Shown here: one piece after another, positions 1-5,991 of the stretch
How positions within the stretch are numbered: the first letter of the stretch is position 1
Layout of the letters: each line of letters opens with the position of its first letter
Assembly (NCBI GenBank): GCA_023818725.1
Contig: JAMWBX010000044.1
Location: 1 to 7,938, forward strand
Direction of reading: 5' to 3'
Length of the DNA: 7,938 bases
DNA from: Candidatus Omnitrophota bacterium
GTDB lineage: Bacteria > Ratteibacteria > UBA8468 > B48-G9 > DTJG01
Position numbers and translations under genes: made by a program
The notes under the pieces: generated by a model
The model's input: only the letters and a program-made list of their open reading frames with translations
The model's database searches: none
Told to the model about the DNA's origin: nothing

Positions 1-590
1 CCCCAGAGCAGATTGACGTACCCGGGGCTCTCACTGTTGATGGAAAACCTGTTGTGTGGGAAGCATGCCACACATTCTCAGGTTCCTGGGGATACCACAG
101 GGACGAGGCCTCGTGGAAGAGTGTTGATGTCCTTGTGAAAATGCTTATCGATATTGTGAGCAAGAATGGAAACTTGCTTTTGAATGTTGGTCCAACCGCA
201 AGAGGGGAGTTTGACAGTAGAGCAACAGAGCGACTTACTGGCATAGGGGAATGGATGAAAAGGCACAGCAGATCTATTTACGGTTGCACTCAGGCGCCTG
301 ATGAATTCAAACCGCCAAAAGATTGCAGACTGACATATAATCCAGAAACAAATCGTCTTTACATCCACATCTTTTCATGGCCGTACAGGTTTTTGCAGGT
401 TGATTTTGGAGAAAGGATTGAATACGCTCAGCTTCTTAACGATGCGTCAGAAATTCCTGTTCAAAAGATAAGATATCCATATTTTAGAAACAGAAATCAG
501 GATGAAGAAATTTCTATGACAACCCTGTTGCTTCCTGTGCAGAAACCAGATGTTTGTGTGCCTGTGATTGAGGTTTTTTTGAAAAAGTGA
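1..590 (+). CDS. Alpha-L-fucosidase, GH29 family (C-terminal part, 5' end outside window)
   Basis: The frame is open from the left edge (first full codon at 3) to a TGA at 588-590, giving about 195 residues. There is no real start here, and the GTG at 54 is internal. The segment carries the conserved end of the GH29 TIM barrel: WEACHTFSGSWGY, then a helix with LIDIVSKNGNLLLNVGPT and the IGEWMKRHSRSIYG stretch that closes the barrel in alpha-L-fucosidases. After it comes a beta-rich tail of about 100 residues that fits the C-terminal sandwich domain of the family. The enzyme would hydrolyse terminal alpha-L-fucose with retention. The catalytic nucleophile lies upstream of the window and cannot be checked, nor can a signal peptide. 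The gene converges on the minus-strand cluster with no base between the two stop codons. GH29 assignment is firm; substrate specificity is unknown. Confidence 0.93.
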   Translation, partial: PEQIDVPGALTVDGKPVVWEACHTFSGSWGYHRDEASWKSVDVLVKMLIDIVSKNGNLLLNVGPTARGEFDSRATERLTGIGEWMKRHSRSIYGCTQAPDEFKPPKDCRLTYNPETNRLYIHIFSWPYRFLQVDFGERIEYAQLLNDASEIPVQKIRYPYFRNRNQDEEISMTTLLLPVQKPDVCVPVIEVFLKK

Positions 591-2177
591 TTATTTCACA
601 AGTTCGCCTATGATTTTGTAGCTTCCATTATTTTTTGCCAGATAGATATTTTTGCGGGTTATGCTTCTAAGATTGTTTGATTCATATCTCTGTATTGCAT
701 CCAGAAGAAAAACATATCCAAACCCTGTGTTGCCATAAGGGACAATAACAGGTCTTTCTAATTCAACTTTCACAAATTGCTTGTTTCTATTCACCCTTTT
801 TTTGTACTCAGCCCATGTTTTTTTATCTTTTCCATCACTTCTGAAATTTTCGTCATAAAAAGAAAGATATTTTTCATTATCGAGGGCCTCCCATGATTTT
901 TTCCATTGCTGCAATGTTTCCCAGACGATATTTATCTCTGAAAAATTGATATCTTTTGAGTGTTTTACAATATGGATGTATGTGTAGCCTGGCTTTATAT
1001 ACTGCTGAAGTGTCTGAAAGTCCCTGTCGTTTACAACCACGCAGCCTTCGCTGTTATATGGAGGCCTTTCAATTGGCGTGCCATGAAGCCATATACCACG
1101 ACCATCCTTGTTCAGTCTTTTTGAAAGGTAATCAGGAAAATCAAGAACATATGCACCTGCACCATACTTTGGGTCGAGCTTTTCCCCGGGAATAGAAAAC
1201 TTTATAAGAAAAGTCCCTTCGGGCGTTGCGAGGTCTCCTTGCCTTTTTTTGTCTTCCATGTTTTTCCCTGTTGTGCAGGGGAGCTGCAGGATTTTTTTTA
1301 TCTCTATCCCATCAAACTGATAGACACTGAGATTTTGCGATGATTTATCCACAACGAGGAATTTGTATGGTTCCACATCTATCCTCTGGCTTAATAATAT
1401 TTTTTCTGGTTCTGATGGCTTTTTCTCAATCTTTTGAATCTCAGGTTTTTTGAATGCTATAAGAGGCGTTTTTTTATTTAATTTTTCAATTTCAGCCAGA
1501 TACAGGTCCTTTTTTCCCTGCTTTTTGTATACATTGGCAAGAAGATTTCTGAATTTCAAATCTTCTTTTTCAGAGAGGATCATTTTGAGCAGGGAAACCG
1601 CATCCTGATACCTTTTTTCTTTTTCATAAGCCCTTACAAGATAATTAACCGAATCAGGGTTTCTGTTGCCGAGCTCAATCGATTTTGAAAGCGCTTCAAT
1701 TCCATCGGGTGTTTTTTCTATGCCGAGATACAACCGTCCAAGTTTATCAAAAAAAGAGGGATTTTGAGGATTCAGGTATGTCAGGGCCTGGTAAATATAG
1801 ATGCGCTGCTGTAGGTTATAAACAACATCAAGCTTTTTCTCAAGATATTTTGAACATTCTTCACCAGCATTTTTTGAAATAAGCTGGCTCAGTAAAAAAT
1901 TAGCTTCTTTTTCTTTATTTATTGCCCTGTATATGAGGGAAAGCTCTGTTTTTGCCTGTGTTTCGCCAAGGGCGACCCTTGCAATCGCATAGTACCTTTC
2001 CTGTAGGGATAGGTCGTGCGGGTTTTCATAGATGCTTTTTTCGTATTCCCGCAGTGAAATCAAAAGGTGTTTCTGCGCCCTTTCCTGATGGTTGGCGGAA
2101 CAACCTGCAAGAAAAATTGTAAGTATAAAGGCATTCCCAAATTTTGCCAAGTACGTCTTATTCGATGGATATAGCAT
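591..2177 (-). CDS. TPR lipoprotein with YkuD L,D-transpeptidase domain and NTF2-like (Cds6-type) C-terminus
   Basis: This is a 528-residue envelope protein. A hydrophobic N-terminus ends in a lipobox L-A-G-C (C26) followed by S27, so a lipid-anchored, probably outer-membrane protein is expected. Residues about 100-245 are helical TPR-like repeats. Residues about 271-405 are a YkuD domain with TPEGTF (318-323), H365 in LHGTP, and S376-E-G-C379 as the catalytic Cys motif, so the residues for peptidoglycan 3-3 cross-linking or protein attachment are present. Residues about 418-528 resemble the NTF2-like domain that follows YkuD in the Cds6 group. It is the last gene of the minus-strand cluster. 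The ATG at 2177 overlaps the ferredoxin gene by 20 nt and has no clear Shine-Dalgarno, so translational coupling is likely. A TTG at 2150 just after the ferredoxin stop would also leave an intact signal peptide. Its role beside redox genes is unclear. Confidence 0.9.
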   Translation of the reverse strand: MLYPSNKTYLAKFGNAFILTIFLAGCSANHQERAQKHLLISLREYEKSIYENPHDLSLQERYYAIARVALGETQAKTELSLIYRAINKEKEANFLLSQLISKNAGEECSKYLEKKLDVVYNLQQRIYIYQALTYLNPQNPSFFDKLGRLYLGIEKTPDGIEALSKSIELGNRNPDSVNYLVRAYEKEKRYQDAVSLLKMILSEKEDLKFRNLLANVYKKQGKKDLYLAEIEKLNKKTPLIAFKKPEIQKIEKKPSEPEKILLSQRIDVEPYKFLVVDKSSQNLSVYQFDGIEIKKILQLPCTTGKNMEDKKRQGDLATPEGTFLIKFSIPGEKLDPKYGAGAYVLDFPDYLSKRLNKDGRGIWLHGTPIERPPYNSEGCVVVNDRDFQTLQQYIKPGYTYIHIVKHSKDINFSEINIVWETLQQWKKSWEALDNEKYLSFYDENFRSDGKDKKTWAEYKKRVNRNKQFVKVELERPVIVPYGNTGFGYVFLLDAIQRYESNNLRSITRKNIYLAKNNGSYKIIGELVK

Positions 2178-2343
2178 CTACCGGACAATTTTCTGCTGCC
2201 TCTTTTGCGCATTCTTCCTTTTCGGCAGGTACAGGGTCAGCAATGACCTTTGCTACAGAATCTCCCAGTTCAAATACCTCAGGGCAGTTATCTGCGCAAA
2301 GCCCGCATCCTGTGCATGTGCTTTCATCTATTTTTACTTTCAT
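2158..2343 (-). CDS. Ferredoxin, single [4Fe-4S], Thermotoga/Desulfovibrio type
   Basis: This is a 61-residue cytoplasmic electron carrier. CTGCGLCADNCP places C10, C13, C16 and C20 at the N-terminal half, and C45 and C53 (NCPVDAI) lie in the C-terminal half. The second half lacks the full CxxCxxC set, so it should hold one [4Fe-4S] cluster on C10, C13, C16 and C53. C20 and C45 are placed to form the disulfide known from Thermotoga maritima and Desulfovibrio gigas ferredoxins. The ATG at 2343 has a textbook AGGAGG five bases upstream. The gene sits 55 nt after the activase and has its own promoter candidate. It is a plausible low-potential electron donor to the activase/double-cubane pair encoded just upstream, although the direct partner is inferred. 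The call as a ferredoxin is secure. Confidence 0.96.
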   Translation of the reverse strand: MKVKIDESTCTGCGLCADNCPEVFELGDSVAKVIADPVPAEKEECAKEAAENCPVDAISIE

Positions 2344-2348
2344 TGTTT

Positions 2349-2354
2349 CCTCCT
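2349..2354 (-). promoter_or_regulatory. Ribosome binding site of the ferredoxin gene
   Basis: A perfect AGGAGG (minus strand) stands five bases before the ferredoxin ATG at 2343. It is the strongest Shine-Dalgarno in the window and fixes that start. It suggests the ferredoxin is translated more strongly than its neighbours. Confidence 0.85.
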
Positions 2355-2373
2355 GTTAAAAAGAAACGACATA

Positions 2374-2402
2374 ATTTTATTAAAACTTTTTGGTTGTGTC
2401 AA
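2374..2402 (-). promoter_or_regulatory. Internal sigma70-type promoter before ferredoxin gene
   Basis: On the minus strand, a perfect -35 TTGACA (2402-2397) is followed after exactly 17 bases by TAAAAT (2379-2374, five of six matches to TATAAT). Transcription would start near 2367 and give a leader of about 24 nt that contains the AGGAGG site. The -35 box overlaps the TGA stop of the activase gene. This would let ferredoxin and the transpeptidase lipoprotein be expressed apart from the upstream redox genes. The call rests on consensus match and position only. Confidence 0.6.
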
Positions 2403-3154
2403 CTAAGTGCAGCGCCATAGGCAACAACAAACTGTGGGTTTTCGGGAATCTGAATTTGTCTATTGCTTATTTTTTCAATGCTTTCCTTAAGCCCTGGTAT
2501 AATTGCTCCGCCTCCACAAAAAATAACAGGAAGTTTTCTGTTGAAATGGTTCATCATTGTTGAAATTCTTGAAGCAATGGCATTGATAAGGCCTGCAGCA
2601 ATGTTTTCCTTTTTTTCATTATGGGCGATAAGGGAAACAACTTCGCTTTCCGCAAAAACGCTGCATGTCGAACTTATCAACACCGGCTTTTCTGCCTGCA
2701 ATGAGAATTTCCCGAGTCCATAAATATCTGTTTCTAAAACATTTGCCATCATTTCAAGAAACCTTCCTGTTCCTGCGGCGCACTTGTCGTTCATCAAAAA
2801 ATCCACAACCTCACCGTTTTTATCAACTTCTATCGTTTTTGTATCCTGTCCGCCTACATCAATGACAAGACATTGGTTCCGTCCAGAAAGGAAAAAAGCG
2901 GCTCTTGCCGCCGCTGAAACTTCTGTTATAACTGAGTGAGACGGTGAGAAAATGTACCTGCCATAGCCGGTCGAGACGATTTTTTCTATTTGAGAAAACT
3001 GAATTTCAGCATTCTGCAAGGCATCCAGCAGCACCTTTTCTGCTATTTTTTCAGGCATTGCGCCTGATCTTGCTATCGCCTTTGATATGATTTTTTCTTC
3101 CTTCACAACAACGCACTTTGTCATCACTGAACCAATGTCTATCCCTGCTTTCAA
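2399..3154 (-). CDS. BadF/HgdC-type ATP-dependent activase (CoA-dehydratase activator / double-cubane protein reductase)
   Basis: This 251-residue ASKHA-fold ATPase has the usual length of the family. Visible motifs are GIDIGSVMTK (4-13, phosphate 1), STGYGR (61-66), VIDVGGQDTK (97-106, phosphate 2), NDKCAAGTG with C125, STCSVFAESE with C164, and FCGGGA near 212-217. C125 and C164 are the two cysteines that, in the homodimer, hold one bridging [4Fe-4S] cluster. In characterised relatives, ATP binding and hydrolysis change the dimer angle and push one electron to the partner enzyme at very low potential. The start is a TTG at 3154, supported by AAAGGAG six bases upstream and by the motif beginning at residue 4. 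The gene follows its HgdB-like partner by 11 nt, and ferredoxin lies 55 nt downstream. Family assignment is firm; the electron acceptor is taken from context. Confidence 0.94.
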   Translation of the reverse strand: MKAGIDIGSVMTKCVVVKEEKIISKAIARSGAMPEKIAEKVLLDALQNAEIQFSQIEKIVSTGYGRYIFSPSHSVITEVSAAARAAFFLSGRNQCLVIDVGGQDTKTIEVDKNGEVVDFLMNDKCAAGTGRFLEMMANVLETDIYGLGKFSLQAEKPVLISSTCSVFAESEVVSLIAHNEKKENIAAGLINAIASRISTMMNHFNRKLPVIFCGGGAIIPGLKESIEKISNRQIQIPENPQFVVAYGAALS

Positions 3155-3160
3155 AAAAGT

Positions 3161-3167
3161 CTCCTTT
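3161..3167 (-). promoter_or_regulatory. Ribosome binding site supporting the TTG start of the activase
   Basis: AAAGGAG (minus strand) lies six bases before the TTG at 3154 and overlaps the TAA stop of the upstream HgdB-like gene (3168-3166). No ATG in a suitable place competes with it. The site therefore decides the non-canonical start and suggests coupled translation of the pair. Confidence 0.75.
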
Positions 3168-4410
3168 ATTTTCTGTGCGATTCAATCATCTCCCTGAATG
3201 CTTCCAATCTTGTTTTTAACTGTCCGGTATCCTGGTTGCCAAGGTCTGTTTTTATTGAAATAAATGGAATGTCTTTTTCTTTCAGCGCTTGTCTTATGAC
3301 TGCTGTCTGGATGTCAAACACCTGGCACAATCTCAGATTGTAATATATTACTCCATCAAGATTATACTGGCTTACCGCATCAACAATGAGATTGACTAAT
3401 TTTTCAAGGTTTAATAAACAGGGGCAGATGCTTCCAGCAATATCTTTCAGGCTCAACGCCCTGATAATACCCGAGTCGGTATCTTCATCTATTTCAACTG
3501 GATTATAAAATCGTCCAAAAGTTGTGCACTGAATGTCAGCTGCCAGGGACAATCCTGCTTGTTCAATAACATCGATAATCTTGAAGTTTGGAAATATAAC
3601 CGGCGTTCCAGCAAGAAGAATTTTTGGATTTTTGCAAATTTCTCTGGTTTCAAGCGCTTCTCTGTAAACGTTCTCAGCAAGATTGTTCCAAATCTCTATA
3701 TCCATGAAGAAAGAAGCGTAAATCATTATGTAATAATCAAAGCTGTTTATCGCTTCGGGATTTCTTGTTCGAAATTGATAAATCTTTCTAAAAATTTCTG
3801 TGCGCGCGTTTGTTTTCTTGCACGCGGAAAGCAAATGCTTTCTTCCTGACGAACAATGAAATCTTTCTTTTAGAAAATCAAAAAACTTTGTGTATTTTTC
3901 TTCCCAGATGTCAGCGTTTTTTAGATATTCGCAATCTCTTCCGGGATCGAGAAAATACACTTCTTTCAAAGGAGAAAGCAACTCCGCAAGTTTCGTTTTT
4001 GGGTCGCAGCTTCCAGGAACAACTACCAGATCAAATCTGTCATACATCTGGTTGTAAAACTTCCCGCATATAGATTTAACCACAGGGCATACATCTCCTG
4101 GAATAATCTCTTCACCTGCCTGAGTCCAGAAGTTTTCTTCACAACACAACCTCACAGGGTGCAGGTTGCAGGCAAGAATTAGTTCTTCAGGCACGAGGCT
4201 GCAAAAGTAACCAACAACCGGTTTTTCTGGATAGAGAAACTTTCCTGTTTCAAAATCCTCACTGGCTTGATAAAATTTTTTCATTGAAGAATTTTTTGAT
4301 CTGCTGGAATATTCAAGCAATTCAGAATTAGCGTTGCTTTTGATGGACCGGGTGGAAGTAAATCCTTTTAAGACGGTTCTGCCATAACGATCAAGAAATT
4401 TTTTTTGCAT
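3166..4410 (-). CDS. 2-hydroxyacyl-CoA dehydratase D/HgdB-family protein, YjiM / double-cubane-cluster protein-like
   Basis: This is a 414-residue cysteine-rich cytoplasmic protein. Family signatures are GYFCSLVPEELILAC (67-81), PVRLCC (85-90), PGDVCPVVKS (104-113) and PGSCDPKTK (132-140) in the first half, and SICPC (C329, C331) and YNLRLCQVFD (C362) in the second half. Proteins of this family bind Fe-S clusters through Cys in two related domains. C70, C108, C135, C329 or C331, and C362 are the likely ligands here, though this choice is inference. Members either form the B half of heterodimeric 2-hydroxyacyl-CoA dehydratases or, as YjiM-like double-cubane-cluster proteins, act as homodimers charged by their activase. 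Only one subunit gene is present, with no CoA-transferase, which favours the second kind. The ATG at 4410 has AGGGG five bases upstream and overlaps the polyferredoxin end by 20 nt. It gives a Ser/Lys-rich extension of about 42 residues before an internal Met43 that lacks a ribosome site. Confidence 0.88.
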   Translation of the reverse strand: MQKKFLDRYGRTVLKGFTSTRSIKSNANSELLEYSSRSKNSSMKKFYQASEDFETGKFLYPEKPVVGYFCSLVPEELILACNLHPVRLCCEENFWTQAGEEIIPGDVCPVVKSICGKFYNQMYDRFDLVVVPGSCDPKTKLAELLSPLKEVYFLDPGRDCEYLKNADIWEEKYTKFFDFLKERFHCSSGRKHLLSACKKTNARTEIFRKIYQFRTRNPEAINSFDYYIMIYASFFMDIEIWNNLAENVYREALETREICKNPKILLAGTPVIFPNFKIIDVIEQAGLSLAADIQCTTFGRFYNPVEIDEDTDSGIIRALSLKDIAGSICPCLLNLEKLVNLIVDAVSQYNLDGVIYYNLRLCQVFDIQTAVIRQALKEKDIPFISIKTDLGNQDTGQLKTRLEAFREMIESHRK

Positions 4411-5440
4411 TTTTTCCCCTGAAAAAATCCTTAATTTTTATGCCTTTGCCAAAGAATTTTACACTGAGGCATCCTTTTCTCGGGCATACCTCAACACATC
4501 TCAGGCACATTATACAGGAATTCTGGTTGTAAATGCCATCTTTGTCCATTTCGTACATTTTTGTAAGTCCCATAGGGCAGGCGTCAGCGCAATATCCGCA
4601 CTTAATGCATTTGATGGATTTTTTGTGAAGTTCAACGCCAGCTCCTTTATTGAACCATGAGTTAATCAGGCCAACAGGACACATATGACACCAGACCCGT
4701 CTTCCAAAATAGAAAGCGGCGATAAAGAGTCCAAGCACAATCCATGCAAGAATTGTAAAGGTTGTTGTGATGGATGTTGAAAAATCCTTCCAGTTTGGCT
4801 TTATTAAACCGAACAAAGGACAGATGAGTCGCGCAGGGCATATCTGACAGTAAGGCAGAAACCAGTAACACTGGTATCTCGCAAAATTGGGCATACCTAT
4901 TATTGTGGAAATCGTAAGGGCTATCGCCATAAGTCCATAGCCAGTAAAAGAGAGATTAATCCTGAAATTCTGTGGAAACCTTTTCACCGGGATATTCATT
5001 TTCCTTCTTAAGAATGTGAGGAAGTCGCCTGTAGTTCCTATGGGACAAACCCATCCGCACCACATTCTTCCGAGAAGAAAACATAGCAGAATAAAAAGCG
5101 TAATATAAGGCAACAGGTATTTTAACTGGGTTTGCCAGGTGAGGTTTTCAGAAAAAAAGTGCAGGATGCATGCCTTAAACATACCCCCTTTCGGGTTAAA
5201 CCTGCACACAAGAGATGGCGGATAGTTTTCGATCACAGGAGTTGCCCCTGATGGCCAGAGTATGCTTCCTTTCTCAAGTTTAGTGATAGAAATGCTTCCT
5301 GCTGGCGCTTTCAATGCAGGAAAAAGAGATTGTTCTGTTTCAGGTGATTGTTTCCATTCCTTGAATATGTATCCGCCATAAACAAGAAGAATCAAACAAA
5401 AAACCTGTACAATTCTTCTTGTCATCGTAATTTTCTTCAT
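4391..5440 (-). CDS. Membrane polyferredoxin, NapH/CcoG-like 4Fe-4S protein
   Basis: This is a 349-residue integral membrane iron-sulfur protein. Four helices are visible (about 10-26, 108-124, 165-182, 228-245). WCGWVCPIG (C128, C132) and WCHMCPVG (C251, C254) sit just after helices 2 and 4, as in NapH. The C-terminal cytoplasmic part has two CxxCxxCxxxCP motifs (C278-C288 and C309-C319) for two [4Fe-4S] clusters. By the positive-inside rule (RRK and KRF after helix 2), loops 27-107 and 183-227 face outward and carry C79, C91, C191, C198, C201 and C207. The start is set at 5440 rather than the upstream GTG at 5518. This ATG overlaps the preceding stop as ATGA, has AAGGA ten bases upstream and gives a normal N-terminus. 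It probably moves electrons between quinone or an outer partner and cytoplasmic ferredoxin or activase. The direction of flow is unknown. Confidence 0.9.
   Translation of the reverse strand: MKKITMTRRIVQVFCLILLVYGGYIFKEWKQSPETEQSLFPALKAPAGSISITKLEKGSILWPSGATPVIENYPPSLVCRFNPKGGMFKACILHFFSENLTWQTQLKYLLPYITLFILLCFLLGRMWCGWVCPIGTTGDFLTFLRRKMNIPVKRFPQNFRINLSFTGYGLMAIALTISTIIGMPNFARYQCYWFLPYCQICPARLICPLFGLIKPNWKDFSTSITTTFTILAWIVLGLFIAAFYFGRRVWCHMCPVGLINSWFNKGAGVELHKKSIKCIKCGYCADACPMGLTKMYEMDKDGIYNQNSCIMCLRCVEVCPRKGCLSVKFFGKGIKIKDFFRGKNAKKIS
4416..4420 (-). promoter_or_regulatory. Ribosome binding site of the HgdB-like gene
   Basis: AGGGG followed by five A residues precedes the ATG at 4410, inside the end of the polyferredoxin gene. 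The same AGGGGAAAAAATG string precedes the GHL6-like gene at 7179. It supports the long N-terminus over the internal Met43. Confidence 0.65.
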
Positions 5441-5979
5441 AACTTTTGCATCCTTATTGTTCGTAATGTTCTTAACACAGTGAGAAGAATCAAGAAGAAG
5501 ACAGGCAGGATATACCACCAGTACCTGATGTTTGTACTTCTGTCAACTCTTACATTTATCTGCCCGACAGACACATCCATATTTTCTACTGTGGTACCCG
5601 CGCCAGGTACAATAAAAGATACTGTTGGAAGCACAGCCGCTTCAACAAAAGATTTTTTTCTTTCCACATCATCTCCGTAAAAAATGATGTATTTTCCCTT
5701 TTTCTGGCTGTTTGCAGGAAAAACTATCTCTGCACTCAAAACCGAGCCATCAGGCCAATTGTCCTGTACCACGATTTTTGATGGAATTTCCTCTCTTGTG
5801 TCTTTATCCATAACAAGTATTTTTTTTAAATCAGGGGCTGCCGCAGGAGGGAAAAACACTGTTCCAGCGACATAAAAGTCGCCTGTTATGGAGGGATATT
5901 CAAATTCTATCTGTATCTGTTCCCCGCCATAAGCAAGACCATACAGGATTGGTATGAGAAAAAGAAGTAATTTTTTCAT
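5437..5979 (-). CDS. Exported protein with C-terminal membrane anchor, function unknown
   Basis: This 180-residue protein is not assigned to a characterised family. It has a signal peptide (MKKLLLFLIPILYGLAYG, cleavage near residue 18), an extracytoplasmic beta-rich region of about 130 residues, one membrane helix (about 153-169), and a basic tail (RTLRTIRMQKL) that should face the cytoplasm. There are no cysteines, so it is unlikely to bind an Fe-S cluster or c-type heme. The stretch NWPDGS followed by an alternating hydrophobic strand and FPAN weakly resembles the N-terminal sandwich of PcRGLX/YetA-like proteins; this is only a hint. Its stop overlaps the polyferredoxin start by four bases (ATGA), and it begins 12 nt after the CBM9-like gene without a clear ribosome site. 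The tight coupling suggests it is a membrane partner or assembly factor of the polyferredoxin. Confidence 0.82.
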   Translation of the reverse strand: MKKLLLFLIPILYGLAYGGEQIQIEFEYPSITGDFYVAGTVFFPPAAAPDLKKILVMDKDTREEIPSKIVVQDNWPDGSVLSAEIVFPANSQKKGKYIIFYGDDVERKKSFVEAAVLPTVSFIVPGAGTTVENMDVSVGQINVRVDRSTNIRYWWYILPVFFLILLTVLRTLRTIRMQKL

Positions 5980-5991
5980 CTTGTTAATAAA

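Noticed and set aside
78..368. Minus-strand 96-residue frame over the fucosidase
   Set aside because: Antisense shadow of strongly conserved GH29 sequence.
582..599. Small hairpin GTGA-TTATT-TCAC next to a run of five T on the minus strand, as terminator of the redox cluster
   Set aside because: The stem has only four pairs and is AT-biased; too weak to call a terminator, though it is placed at the exact operon end.
2092..2406. Plus-strand frames over the ferredoxin region (104 and 71 residues)
   Set aside because: They are antisense to the ferredoxin, have no family motifs and no ribosome sites; the ferredoxin frame is clearly the coding one.
2399..4410. Full 2-hydroxyglutaryl-CoA or phenyllactyl-CoA dehydratase system
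   Set aside because: A second dehydratase subunit, CoA-transferase and substrate-specific genes are all missing from the window, so the fermentation label would go beyond the evidence.
5441..5518. N-terminal extension of the polyferredoxin from a GTG at 5518
   Set aside because: It would overlap the upstream gene by 82 nt, adds 26 residues with no helix or motif, and the ATG at 5440 shows the classic ATGA overlap and a ribosome site.
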